Source of the DNA: Thamnidium elegans
Taxonomy: Eukaryota > Mucoromycota > Mucoromycetes > Mucorales > Mucoraceae
DNA: 64,000 bases
Assembly: GCA_025201345.1 (NCBI GenBank)
Contig: JAIXMG010000002.1
Span: forward strand, 1-64,000
Reading direction: 5' to 3'
Part shown: piece by piece, positions 1-10,234 of the stretch
Position numbering within the stretch: the first letter of the stretch is position 1
Layout of the letters: each line of letters opens with the position of its first letter
Position numbers and translations under genes: made by a program
The notes under the pieces: model-generated
What the model saw: only the letters and a program-made list of their open reading frames with translations
Told to the model about the DNA's origin: nothing
Databases searched by the model: none

Positions 1-757
1 AACGTAGTGTCTGTAGCTTATAGGTCGTAGTGTATGTAGTCCATATCCCGTGGTGACTGTGAAAATCGGAATTTCAAAATGTTATGACTACAAACAAATT
101 TTTTTATGGTTTTTTATCCATTTTTTTATTGATTCTGAGACACTATATTTTTTAAAGGTCTCACGAAAGGAGCCCCAACTCACCAACCCCCCGTACCAAT
201 CGCAACCCCAACCCCATCTATGTTCCCTGTCCCTCAACCTTCAACGCCCTTGGTCCTTTAGGGGCAACTGGGTCGCCGGGTAGGCGATCCCTGTTGGCCC
301 GTTTATTTTTCTATCTGCCCCACCTCTTTTCTACTTATGCTTTTTTTTTTTTTTTTTTTTTTTTTTTCTTTTTTTTTTCATTTTTTTTTTTTTTTTTTTT
401 CATTTTTTTTTTTTTTTTTTTTTCTACTTATGCTTTCTTTTATTCCTATTCCCTTACTCTATCTTATTCTATTACCCCCTTTCCCCTCTCTATCCCTCTT
501 AATCTCCCTCATTTACTCCCATTTTTCATTTTTGGAACTTTGTTGATTCGATTGCACAACCTCATCGATATGACTCCTATGCGCTCCCAGAGCTACTCAT
601 GCTCCCAGGTCGCTACGCTCCCATATACCACTCGTTTATATACCCCATCTCCCAGAGGCTACGCTCATATTATATATCCAATATATATTAAGTACTTTTG
701 ACCCTTAAAAATCACCCTAAGCTGTATTAGTTTCTTCAGAAGGTTAATTATAATAGC
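1..757. other. Gene-free left margin, pyrimidine-rich
   Basis: No gene is supported here. Positions 341-423 are almost pure T, and the word CTACTTATGC occurs on both sides of this tract (331-340 and 424-433), so slippage or duplication is likely. Open frames across the tract encode only poly-Phe and are not credible. A 30-bp segment at 728-757 recurs inverted at 28071-28100 (see findings). Position 757 is an abrupt junction with the MITE that follows. Confidence 0.6.
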
Positions 758-1020
758 GAGAAACGTTTCTATTTATATTTAATATAATATATAATTTTAA
801 TTACTTGTTATTAAATTTAATTCTTATATTCAATTGTTTTTGTTACAATTAAATAATATATTATAATTAATATTCTAAAACAAAGTCGTAAGTTTGAACT
901 TACTACGTGCTTTTTATTTAATTTTGAAAGAAAAAAATTATCGCAAATTGGGGTTTCGTTCCGTTGCGAAATTGAAATAGAAAATGAAAAGAATGATACT
1001 ATAATATTAGATCGTTTCTC
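758..1020 (-). repeat. MITE of the GAGAAAC family, copy 1
   Basis: A 263-bp non-coding repeat, nearly identical in reverse complement to 24419-24680. Both ends read GAGAAACG inward, giving a short terminal inverted repeat. It lies in the accessory gene of Merlin copy A and replaces that protein's C-terminal half. The right flank is Merlin sequence (AAT at 1021-1023), but the left flank (AGC) does not match, so the left side was deleted or rearranged after insertion. Confidence 0.8.
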
Positions 1021-1278
1021 AATATTAAAATCTAATGTATTTTCTATATTTGTGTTCTTGCTAATATGATTATATTCTTCATCTTTGTTTTCTTTTGTTT
1101 CATAATATATTTCTCGGGAGCACTTATTCTCTATGGTTTCATTATTTTTATTTAAATTTTTATAGAATACATTTTCTTTTTTTAATGTATTAACTCTTAA
1201 TTCTAATTTTTTTATTTTTAGTATCAAATATAAATATTTTGATTTTTTAATATTAAAATATAAATTATCTTTATTCAT
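1021..1278 (-). pseudogene. Merlin accessory protein (ORF-B), copy A, C-terminally truncated
   Basis: About 86 residues remain of a Lys/Asn-rich protein that begins MNKDNLYFNIKKSKYLYLI, followed by a predicted coiled coil rich in Lys, Leu and Glu. The N-terminus matches the longer proteins at 18087-18986 and 19859-20683: the pattern LY..IKK.KY..L..KI.KLE.R...LK.EN..YK.LN is shared. The remaining reading frame after residue ~86 comes from the MITE at 758-1020 and is not part of the protein. It lies just downstream of, and co-oriented with, the transposase at 1309-2187. Function unknown. Confidence 0.7.
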
Positions 1279-1308
1279 TTATTTTTTTATTATACGTAAA
1301 TTCAATTT

Positions 1309-2187
1309 TTAATCTTTTAAAAAGTTTTTCCAAATATTATATTCTCTATTCTTTTTTCTCCATTGATATTCCCTTAAATATAAGACTATGTCCTTTTTAT
1401 TTCTATTTCTTGGTATAATACTTTGCTTTAGTCCATTCCATGTTCCTTCTATTGTATTTGTATGGACTCCTGTAACCGGATCTTTAAAATGTTTTTTATG
1501 ATTAACTGTTTTATGTTTATATCCTATTTTACTTAAATTATTATACCCTTTCCAACAATCTGTATATATTGTAGTACCTTTCTTAATGTATTTTTCTATT
1601 ATTTCATTAATATTTTCTATATTTCTTTCTTCAATAGGTTCTAAAAATATTTTTTTATTTTCATTTTTAACTTTATTCTTTAATCTACTTCTTTGTATAC
1701 CTCCAATAACCCATGCACCTTCTACACTATGTCCTTTATTATATTTTCTCTTCGCTATTTTATTTTCATCGATTTCAACAATTTCATTTCTTCCTCCTAT
1801 TTTATTTCTTGGCTTAATAAGTTGCTTATCTTTTATGTACTTTCTAAATAATTTACTATATCTACTTACTGTATTTTTATCAATTTGTAAACTTGAACTT
1901 ATAAAAGACGAAGGAGCTTTACCTAAAAATAAATATAGTATATGTAATTGAATATTTAATGGTAATCTTAACTTATTAAATATTGTTCCTTTTAATGGTG
2001 ATAATGCTTTTCTGCATTTATAATATTTACATACGTATAACTTTTTCTTAAAATTTAATTTCATATCATAGTTACATATGCTGCACTTATCAAACTTATT
2101 CACATACTTATTTTCTATTAAGTAATTTAATGCGTTATCTTCATTGTCAAATATATGCTTCAAATTTTGATATGACTCTATAAACAT
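1309..2187 (-). CDS. Merlin/IS1595 (ISXO2-like) DDE transposase, copy A
   Basis: A 292-residue transposase expected to excise and integrate the Merlin-type element around it. In order: an N-terminal zinc-binding region (CSIC near residue 37, then C-x4-C in the CKYYKC segment), the linker TIFNKLRLPL typical of IS1595/ISXO2 proteins, a helix-turn-helix-like stretch, then the DDE core. Candidate catalytic residues are D in EIDENKIAKRK, D in YTDCWKGY and E in NTIEGTWNGLK, which match the family. The frame is complete and ends FLKD. Copy C (20964-21848) is highly similar. The right end of the element is at 2304. The left end is missing, so this copy is probably immobile despite an intact frame. 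Confidence 0.9.
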   Translation of the reverse strand: MFIESYQNLKHIFDNEDNALNYLIENKYVNKFDKCSICNYDMKLNFKKKLYVCKYYKCRKALSPLKGTIFNKLRLPLNIQLHILYLFLGKAPSSFISSSLQIDKNTVSRYSKLFRKYIKDKQLIKPRNKIGGRNEIVEIDENKIAKRKYNKGHSVEGAWVIGGIQRSRLKNKVKNENKKIFLEPIEERNIENINEIIEKYIKKGTTIYTDCWKGYNNLSKIGYKHKTVNHKKHFKDPVTGVHTNTIEGTWNGLKQSIIPRNRNKKDIVLYLREYQWRKKNREYNIWKNFLKD

Positions 2188-2304
2188 ATTATATAATGTA
2201 TTATTCTAAGCTATATTTTATATTTAAAAGGAAAATCAATTTTATACAAAAAGTAAAATATTCGGTGTTTAAAATTGACCTGAGACTTATATGCATATAC
2301 ATCC

Positions 2305-3373
2305 ACGAATGGATCAGCTAGAGAAGACTATCAATGCTAGCACTACACCTAAAAACAAGTATGTCGGTTATTCGGATAGTCAAAAAACATTGTTTATGTA
2401 TTACTTGCAGCTAAAGTTGCTAAGTACTGCTGCTGCAGCTAGAAAAGCTGCGATTAATGTTCGTACTGGTCAGGATTGGGCTAAAAAATTCAAGGATAAT
2501 CCCAAATGGGATATTTTCGAAAAACAAGCCAACAAAGTACATAGAAAAAAAAGCCAGCTTCAGGACGAACATAAGACTCATTTGATTGAGTTTTTCGATG
2601 AAAACCCCCACGACCGAGGATCTGATGCAGTCGAGGATCTCACTAAGAATTTCGAAGGATTTACGTTGAAAGATACCGTTGTTGGAAAATTCATTTCAAC
2701 TGAATGCAACTTGAGTATCAAAGCAATTACTCGTCGCCCTGTTGCAAGAAATCAAAGTGCAAAGATCAAAGAGAGACGTGAATGGGTCGAGACTTGGTCG
2801 AAAACCAATATGGACTACACTAAAAGTTGTATTTTTATTGGCGAGAGCGCCTTTGACATCAATATGAAACCACTTACTGCAAGATCAGCTCGAGGAACAC
2901 CAGCCATTGTTACTAGCCCTTCAGCACGAGCAATCAGCCATACTATTCTTGGAGCGATTTCAGTCTGTGGAGTAGTCAATATGGAAATTCGTGTTCCTCT
3001 GACACCAAAAATAATTAAAGTTGTGGGTGCTCAGAAACGAAAGGCAACTGCCATGAAAGCAAAAACACCTGGAACAAACGCAGGCCATTTTACCAATTTC
3101 ATCAAAAAAACTATGGATGAAATGGACAAGTGTCCTCAGTTTAAAGGATATTACATGGTTATGGATAATCCCCCTATTCAAGGAAAAAACGGTGAGCTCA
3201 ACCAACTGATTGAGAGCAGAGGGTACAAATGTGTTTACCTTCCACCGTATTCCCCCGAGCTTAAAACTAGAATTGCTGAGGCATGCAATCAAGTTCCCAG
3301 AAATTATTTCCACAATATTGCAAAGCATTCAGTTAGAGTATCTGAAGACTGTTTGAACGAGCTTCTAATATAA
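2305..3373 (+). pseudogene. DDE_3 / Tc1-IS630-like transposase, degenerate
   Basis: A transposase-like frame. The ATG at 2291 lies in the Merlin terminus, so the native sequence begins at or before 2309 (MDQLEKT). The N-terminal ~110 residues look like a helix-turn-helix DNA-binding region. The core keeps family words but has lost catalysis: the first acidic position reads FIGESAFDINM where Asp is expected, the second region reads MVMDNPPIQ, and the stretch after YLPPYSPEL jumps straight to TRIAEACN. The usual NPIEQFW segment with the third acidic residue is deleted. It is therefore interrupted at the 5' end by Merlin copy A and inactivated by substitution and deletion. Confidence 0.8.
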
Positions 3374-3914
3374 ATTACATACCAACTTTCCAACCCTAGC
3401 AAATTATTTTAAATTATAGAAAACTGACCCAAATAGATTAGATGTGTACACGTCTTTCAATAAATGAAAAGGTTCGAATGCAACGGACAATTTTTTGATA
3501 TGTATATTGATGATACCGATGAGTATCTTATTCGTGTTGACGGCAGGCGCACCCTCAGCAGGGCAAGTAGAAACAGTGTTATTTTGAGAGCTCATTTATT
3601 AATATAATAGAGTAGAGTCTAATAAAAAAAAGGCGTCAAATCCCTCAATTAAATTATTTTTACTGGTTAAAATTATACAACTCTTTGGTTATGTAGGCTA
3701 GTTTTATAAAAATAATGGCAACTTTATTGATAACTATAACGATAACTTCAATATTATATTATGCTTTCTTTTTTTAATCTTGATATATTTATAGATTTGG
3801 TATATTATAACCAAAGAAAAGAAAAGTAAATAAAGTAGCTTGAGAAATGTATAAATAATGAAGTAAGTTTCTTTTTACAAATGATTTTGTTGCTATTTTT
3901 GACAATAATTGCTA
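3374..3914. other. Intergenic, no confident gene
   Basis: A short plus-strand frame at 3465-3602 (MKRFECNGQFFDMYIDDTDE..., about 46 residues) has protein-like composition but no recognised family or context. It may be a remnant exon. The rest is AT-rich and shows no clear feature. Confidence 0.4.
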
Positions 3915-4822
3915 TTAAACTTCATCAGTGTCGTTTGTTTTTCTTTTCTTGGACTTGAAGAATACGAAGGTATATGGATGTTCATGTTGAACTGTGGACT
4001 TGAGAGAAAAAATAGTTCCAATATCTCTTGCAGTTTCTTTTTCGAGTACGCATTTTCGTAACTTTTTTACCAAATGCTTGTAAAAGTCCTAATAGTAGTA
4101 TAATGGAATAGTTAGCTTCAAACGTATATTTTTTTAAGACATGAAAAGGATAAATAACTTACTTTAAAGTAAAATAAGGAAACTAACACTTCCTCAAAAC
4201 TATTAATGTCAGAGAAACATCTAGGTATAACGATAGCACAAAATGATGTGGCAATGAAGTAATTATCGACTTTGGTAAGTTTATACATATAGCCATTTAA
4301 ACCTAAAAAAAGGTTAGAACATACATTTTTATTAATTCCTTTCAAATTTATATTTACCAATTACATCCAATGCTAAGACAGAATGAGATCCACCATATGT
4401 TCCTTGTAAATTGTTAATAATGCAAGCATTGACCCTCATATTTTTTGACTGCTGTTTTAATTTTAGATCGTTTGTTACTTTGCTTTTTTTCCATTCGTTA
4501 GAACAAAGATCGATGGCTTTTTTTTCATCGTATTTGAGTAGTAAATCGATTTTTCGAGAGTAAGTGGGCGAAATATCTTCACCGGCAAAAACACACTTAT
4601 TTGCTTCTATAGCGATACGAGAACTTTGGCAACCAGTCTCACCACTGTACAAAAGAAAATTTATCAATATACGTATATTGCTTTCGCTTCATTTGTATTA
4701 CTTACTCAGATAATATGACTTCGGAACCTTTAAACATTACGTCCATAATGCTTGCGAATCTTCTATAGAATGTGAGCTCTTGCTCATCACCACATTTACT
4801 CCAGAGCTCCGTATCTTCAATT
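3915..4822 (-). pseudogene. GE/DL/ExK-family protein, 3' part (split by gypsy element 1)
   Basis: Four exons can be read on the minus strand: 4822-4706, 4644-4358, 4302-4163 and 4088-3915, with GT-AG introns and continuous phase. The product contains FYRRFASIMDV, then SDGETGCQSSR, RKIDLLLKYD and CSNEWKKSK, and ends in a Lys/Arg-rich tail (KSKKRKTNDTDEV). The order E...D...E-x-K resembles a PD-(D/E)xK nuclease core; this is inference from motif order only. Related proteins are at 28305-30249 and 35327-35804. The 5' part of this gene is 9.9 kb away at 14723-14952, on the far side of the retrotransposon. The 5' end beyond 14952 is lost. It is probably non-functional. Confidence 0.7.
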
Positions 4823-4826
4823 CTAT

Positions 4827-5093
4827 TGAGATATTTGGTATCGAATTATGAAATCAAAAGAGACAGCAGAAAATAAGATGAAACTTCTTTTGGATCTTTA
4901 TTAATTAAAAAATGACTTCTAAAAAACAAGAGAGGGAACAAAAGGTTGCCTCGTAAAATATCCTTTTTATAGTAAGAATAATTTAGGTTTAAGAACCAGG
5001 GTAGTAAGCGATACCTAACTGAGGTTGTTGTGTAACCACCTCAGATATATTTGGAGTGATAACTTGCGTTAGTTTTTATGGTTAAATACCACA
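4827..5093 (-). repeat. Gypsy element 1, 3' LTR
   Basis: 267 bp, essentially identical to 14395-14661. The near-perfect LTR identity indicates a fairly recent insertion. Confidence 0.95.
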
Positions 5094-5152
5094 TAGCCCC
5101 CCATCAGCAAGAGATTACTCCCAAGACAGATTTGCAATGATAATGGAGAAAG

Positions 5153-5191
<39 letters not shown>

Positions 5192-5197
<6 letters not shown>

Positions 5198-5538
5198 ACT
5201 TTTTTTGAAGCGAGGACTTTGACGAGTAGGAGAACGCTTGGTCGCATTTTTAGATTGCTTGAAGGCATCTTCTTGAGATAAGAGTATAGCAGGACGTTTA
5301 CGTTTAGAATGAGAAGATGTAGTTTTAGAATCAACATCTTCGTCTAATGGTAATGACCTAATTAGCTTACTAATTGTACTGGGTTTATTCTTTTGTAATG
5401 CTTTAGAGCTAGAAGGAGCATTAGTAATGACATTGGACTTTTTTGGTTTATACACAGTGCCAAGGTTCTTCCAATATTTACGAAGACAATCGATATCATT
5501 AAAATGATCTGTGGTTATCCATTCATCCCAGTCACTAC
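5192..5538 (-). CDS. Gypsy element 1 Pol, C-terminal segment
   Basis: Continuation of the integrase/chromodomain frame after the solo LTR. It opens with the second half of the chromodomain (SDWDEWITTDHFNDID, CLRKYWKNL) and continues into a basic, Ser/Lys-rich tail (SKRKRPA..., RSPTRQSPRFKKSN). The ATG at 5455 is internal and is not a real start. The frame joins the upstream segment exactly when the solo LTR and one ACTAC copy are removed. The chromodomain normally directs integration to chromatin with particular histone marks. Confidence 0.85.
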
Positions 5539-5957
5539 TGAAATATACAATAGAAAATAAGTCCTTTAGAGTATTGATAAAAGTCTTAGTTGTGATTGTT
5601 TTTATTTTAGATGAAAAAGAAGGATGTATTTATACTAAAGGGGTTATACAATTAGCCATTCTAATTGTAGAGTAAGAAAAGTCAGTTTTAAATATCATAA
5701 GGATTATGGTTAATCCTTATTGATAATCCGATTGGTTTGTTATCTGGATTGGTTTAAGCATTTATGCGCATTGTGTTTAATTGGTAGTTCTTATTATTAA
5801 ATGGCAGTTGCCCTGTCATTGATAATAATAATGGATGACTGTTTAGGATAATTCTATATTGTATTATTAATCGTCTATGTTTAATAATGTTTAGTTTTGA
5901 TGTGTTATATCGTAATAATAACGAAGATGAAGAGGGATATATAATCTGTATATATCA
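5539..5957. repeat. Solo LTR of a different retrotransposon
   Basis: A 419-bp non-coding block starting TGAAATA and ending TATATCA, flanked by a perfect 5-bp duplication ACTAC (5534-5538 and 5958-5962). Unlike the LTRs of elements 1 and 2, it belongs to another family not otherwise seen in the window. It splits the chromodomain of element 1 between WKNYSS and DWDEW. A solo LTR implies that a full element inserted here and then recombined out. Confidence 0.9.
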
Positions 5958-6941
5958 ACTACTATAATTCTTCCATCGAACTAAATATTCAATATTCCTT
6001 GGTTCACCTCGATGGTTAATAACGGCTTCGATTTCATAATTTTTAATTTCATTGCCTTCATCGTCAAGAGCAATTACTTCGTCATGAGAGATAAGTTTTA
6101 ATTCAATTGACGTATAATTCCTAGGCATAATCATCCCAACAGTGTCTCTAAGGACATATGAGTTTCCTTGGGTTTTACGAACAACGGTGTATGGACCAGA
6201 GTAAGAAGGAGATAATTGACCATTTTTTTCTATACGAACCATAACATGATCATTAGGTTTATATTCGACTAGAACGTGCTTATTATCAAATTTAGCATTA
6301 TCCAATTCAATTTGTGTTTTGGTTTTTTCAGCTATGGCTGGAAAGACAATATCATTCATATAATCAATTCTTTTCATGAGCTCTTCATGAGACATAGGTC
6401 TTTTATGTTCTCCTTGTTTATCTTTATCCTCATCTGCTGTAAAACCATATGTTTCAGGCATACGACGTGCGAAGAATAAGGAAAAAGGGGTTGTATTTAA
6501 TTTTTTGGATATGCGATTATTAAGTGATAATTGTACCGCATTAAGGTAAAGATCCCAATGGGAACCAACGCCTTTGGTAGCTTTTGCTAATAATATTTTT
6601 ACTGATTGAACCGTACGTTCGGCTAAACCATTTGCCGAGGCATGCAGTGGAGAAATAAATCTATGGTCATAACCTAAAGCATCAGCTAATTCCTTCGATA
6701 AATAACTTTTAAACTCTGAACCATTATCGGATTGGAGAATAGAAGGAACGCCAATTAATGCGAAGACGTCAGATAATACTTTAACAATAGTAGCAGTCTT
6801 TTTATCCGCTAAGGGACGAAGTATACAAAAACGAGTGCATACATCAACAATAACCATAACGTAATTATTATTTAATTCTGTGGTTGTACCCATAGGTCCA
6901 GCCAAATCTATGGCTAAATGTTGACCAGGAGTATAACTATA
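5958..6941 (-). CDS. Gypsy element 1 Pol, integrase core segment
   Basis: Integrase catalytic core, with candidate D-D-E residues in AIDLAGPMG, LQSDNGSEF and ASANGLAERT. It is followed by the GPY-type module (SPSYSGPYTVV) and the first half of a chromodomain (YEIEAVINHRG, EYLVRWKNYSS). The first residues of the open frame (MKKYKTSGPFFHP) come from the inserted mariner TIR; the native sequence begins near YSYTPGQHLAID. The frame is undamaged apart from the insertions. Confidence 0.9.
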
Positions 6942-8591
6942 CAGTGGGTGGAAAAATGGTCCGGATGTTTTATATTTTTTCACCTTCGTACTTGTAACTC
7001 TACAACCAAGAATAGGATTAAGTTAAAATAAAATACAATAGAAGAGGAAAATCGTTTACTTTCAAATAGGTAAAAAGTTGGGATAAAAACATTATATGTG
7101 GTTAAAATAATTTTATTTAAAAATGACATATACATCCGGACCATTTTTCAGGGTCAAATTTAAAATATGAAAAGTTCCGAAATATTGGGAGAATGAAAGT
7201 ATTAACAATTAATATGTATTTGCTACGGTATGTAGGTATCTTTCCGAGGTATGTATTGCATATACATATAAAAGGAAGACTTTTTCAAAATCGTTTTTCA
7301 TTCTTTTATTCTTTCTTATTTTTTTTTAAATTATGGTTCGATCTCTTCCCAAAGATACTCAAAATAGTTTACAAAATTTGCTTCAATCTGGTTATTCCTA
7401 CTCTCAGATCATGAAACGAATTCCTGGAATTAAAAAAAGTACAATTAGTGACTACAAGCGGAAGTGGTATCCTAATTCACCGATCAACAACCCTGGGAGA
7501 CCCACTCTTTTAGGCATTACTACGCAAAACTACATTCGGAAGAGTTTAATTTTGGGTAAACTAAAGACTGGAAAAGACGTTCAGAGGTACCTGGAATCTA
7601 TTGATATTAAAATGGAGTATAGTACATGCCTTAAGGTGCTAAAATCTATGGGGTTCCAAGCGTATATAAAAAAGAAAAAACCTTTCCTTAAAGCCGAGCA
7701 TAGAAAAAACAGGCTACGTTGGGCCAAAGCTCATAGAAATTGGACATCCGACGATTAGAGACGAATGGTATTCTCTGACGAAACAAAAATTAATGTTTGG
7801 GGTTCTGATGGGTGCAAGTACTATTGGAAAAGACCTGATGATATACTTCGATTTCATCATATTGAAATGACATTGAAGCATGGCGGAGGCGGTATTATGA
7901 TGTGGGGTTGTATAACATATGACGGTCCAGGATATGCGTGCCAGATATATGATGGGAATATGAAAAAAGAGGACTATATCCATATTTTAAGTACGACTTT
8001 GAAAGACACGATGGAGTGGTATGGTTACAATCCGAAAGCTATATATTTTCAACAAGATAAGGATCCGAAACATACTTCGAAGGCAACAAAGACCTGGTTA
8101 AATAAAAATAAATTTAATATCAATTGGACATATAGTTGGCCTTCTCAAAGCCCCGATTTAAATCCTATAGAACACATATGGCATCACTTAAAGTTAAAGT
8201 TAAGCTCTTACCCAACAAAGGCAGTAGGAGTACATGAATTGTGGGAAAGAGTTGAAGAACAATGGGCAACGTTTACAAAAGAAGATTGTCAAAGATATAT
8301 AGATAGTATGTCTAAAAGAATAGAAGCTGTTATTAAGGCTAAAGGAAGTCCAACTAAGTATTAAATATTTTAAATTTGACCCTGAAAAATGGTCCGGATG
8401 TATATGTCATTTTTAAATAAAATTATTTTAACCACATATAATGTTTTTATCCCAACTTTTTACCTATTTGAAAGTAAACGATTTTCCTCTTCTATTGTAT
8501 TTTATTTTAACTTAATCCTATTCTTGGTTGTAGAGTTACAAGTACGAAGGTGAAAAAATATAAAACATCCGGACCATTTTTCCACTCACTG
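6942..8591 (+). mobile_element. Mariner-like element (DD37E), copy 1
   Basis: A 1650-bp element flanked by TA (6940-6941 and 8592-8593), with termini CAGTGGGTGG on the left and the inverted equivalent, CCACTCACTG, on the right. The terminal inverted repeats are long (about 220 bp). Each arm carries the core TGGTCCGGATG at its outer edge and an inverted copy (CATCCGGACCA) at its inner edge. It contains one transposase frame with a single nonsense codon. A partial second copy is at 24071-25257. Confidence 0.93.
7333..8364 (+). pseudogene. Mariner/Tc1-superfamily transposase (DD37E), one nonsense codon
   Basis: 343 sense codons interrupted by a single TAG at 7756-7758 (after NWTSDD). The sister copy at 24071-25257 has TGG (Trp) there. 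N-terminal helix-turn-helix DNA-binding domains (VRSLPKDTQNSLQ..., IKKSTISDYKRKW) and an AT-hook-like GRP (NNPGRPTLL) precede the DDE core: VFSDETKIN, YFQQDKDPKHT and SPDLNPIEHIW. Thirty-seven residues separate the second Asp from the Glu, so the spacing is DD37E. The frame is otherwise clean, and only one substitution separates it from an intact transposase. Confidence 0.9.
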
Positions 8592-8597
8592 TATATA

Positions 8598-10232
8598 CAG
8601 TGACTCACAAAACTGTCCCAATGTTTGGACATTTTTTTTAAACGATAAACCAGTATATATAATTGGCATATAAAGTATCTTTTGTTATACCTCGTTCGAT
8701 AGAGAAAACTGTCCTCTTTCCGAAGAAGTACTTATGTTGTATAAGTAAGGTCACGTGAGATGATTTAAACGCAGCTAAAGTTAAACTATTTATTGGGACA
8801 GTTTTGTGAGATATAAAAAAAAATAATCATTTTTATTTTATTAATCTATTAATATTTAGTCCATTTTCCTTTTGCTTTTAAACAAGCATGGATGCGTTTA
8901 GACATACTTTCGATGCATTTTTGACACTCTTCTGGCTTAATTTTATTGTACCAAACGTGAGAAACTCGTTCATTTAAATCCTCCATGCCTTTCGGTGCTG
9001 AATCATAATCGTTTAATCTACGTTTCAATAATGACCACATATTTTCGATTGGATTCAATTCTGGTGAGTTTGGCGGCCATTCCATAACTTTATAAGACTG
9101 TTCCTGAAGAAAGCTTTCGACCAGTTTAGAGGTATGTTTTGGATCGTTGTCCTGCTGAAAAATTATTTGGTCACGTCTAAATCCCAATTCGCTGCAAGTA
9201 AATTCGATAGTCTTGTCTAAATCATCACTAAGAATTTCCTTATAAAGGTTGTTGTCCATGTTACCACTAATTCGACAAATCCAGCCAACTCCGGCGTATG
9301 TAATTGCACTCCAGAGCATAGTATTACCGCCACCATGTTTGACTTTAAGTTTGCAATGGTGATTATGGAGATCCTCATTCCCTCTGATCCAAACCCATTA
9401 ACGACCATCAGAATTAAATCGGTTGATTTTTGTCTCGTCAGTCCATACAACTCTCTTCCAGTCGTCAATTGTCCAATCTTTGTGTGCACGACACCATGCT
9501 AATCTTTTTTTAACATGACCATCCGTAAGCAATGTTTTTTCTGGTTTCTCAATTGCGCCTAATCCCTGACTTCTAAGTGTCCTTCGAACTGTTTCCGAGT
9601 TACACTTGATTCCTAGATCGGTTTCTAATTTTTTTGTGACTTTCACGGCATTTTTAACTCGCTTTCGTGTAACTTGTTGCACACAGTAATGCTTGTCAGT
9701 ACCGGATAAAAGTTCTGGACGACCCCCCTTTGCTAATGAATGATCTAAATCAGCTTCCTTACGAATTCTAGATACCGTTGACTTTCCAATTTTAAGTTCC
9801 TTTTGAATTTGACGTAGTGAATTGTCTTTTTTGAGCAATGAAATAACAGAGTCTCTTTTGTTCTTCGATAATTGTTTCATAATGATCTTGCACGGTTTTT
9901 TTTACTTACTTTAAGAATTTAATGCTCACCAAACGGAATAGGTTGTAGTTTATAAAGCAAACGTACTTTCTGTTAAAGTTATGGTATTATTTTTTTCAGA
10001 ATTCAAAATTTGCCGCTTCCTCACAAAACTGTCCCAATAAATAGTTTAACTTTAGCTGCGTTTAAATCATTTCACGTGACCTTACTTATACAACATAAGT
10101 ACTTCTTCGGAAAGAGGACAGTTTTCTCTATCGAACGAGGTATAACAAAGGATACTTTATTTGCCAATTATATATACTGGTTTGTCGTTTAAAAAAAATG
10201 TCCAAACATTGGGACAGTTTTGTGAGTCACTG
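8598..10232 (-). mobile_element. Tc1-like element (DD34E) with hairpin-forming long TIRs
   Basis: A 1635-bp element flanked by TA (8596-8597 and 10233-10234), with termini CAGTGACTCACAAAACTG on both sides. Each ~215-bp arm begins with CACAAAACTGTCCC and ends with its inverted copy, an IR/DR-like arrangement of two binding-site-like motifs per end. It sits only 6 bp (TATATA) from the mariner element, in the same gypsy integrase region. Confidence 0.93.
8849..9880 (-). pseudogene. Tc1-like transposase (DD34E), one nonsense codon
   Basis: One continuous frame of 343 sense codons, broken only by a TAA at 9398-9400 after NRFNSDGR. The downstream part resumes in the same phase (WVW...). Paired helix-turn-helix domains at the N-terminus (KNKRDSVISLLKKDNS, IGKSTVSRIRKEAD) and GRPELL precede the core: VWTDETKIN, IFQQDNDPKHT and SPELNPIENMW. 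Thirty-four residues separate the second Asp from the Glu, the classic Tc1 spacing. No intact helper copy is in the window. Confidence 0.9.
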
Positions 10233-10234
10233 TA

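Larger units (their letters stand above)
1021..2304 (-). mobile_element. Merlin-type two-gene DNA transposon, copy A (left end lost)
   Basis: It contains the transposase and truncated ORF-B. The right terminus matches the right ends of copies B and C (pattern CTGAG..TTATAT...ATACATCC, ending at 2304). The next bases begin an unrelated transposase pseudogene, so this copy jumped into that gene. The left terminus and left target duplication are absent: the sequence is broken by the MITE at 758-1020 and then by foreign DNA. Confidence 0.8.

Noticed and set aside
294..701. Open frames rich in Phe through the long poly-T tract
   Set aside because: They consist of homopolymer translation and have no domain, intron or context support.
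2291..2304. Met start of the DDE_3 transposase frame
   Set aside because: These bases are the right terminus of Merlin copy A, so the N-terminal MHIHP is not native to the transposase.
5104..5337. Poly-Lys frame beside gypsy element 1 LTR
   Set aside because: Product of a 36-nt T tract; the real frame here is the Pol tail at 5192-5538.
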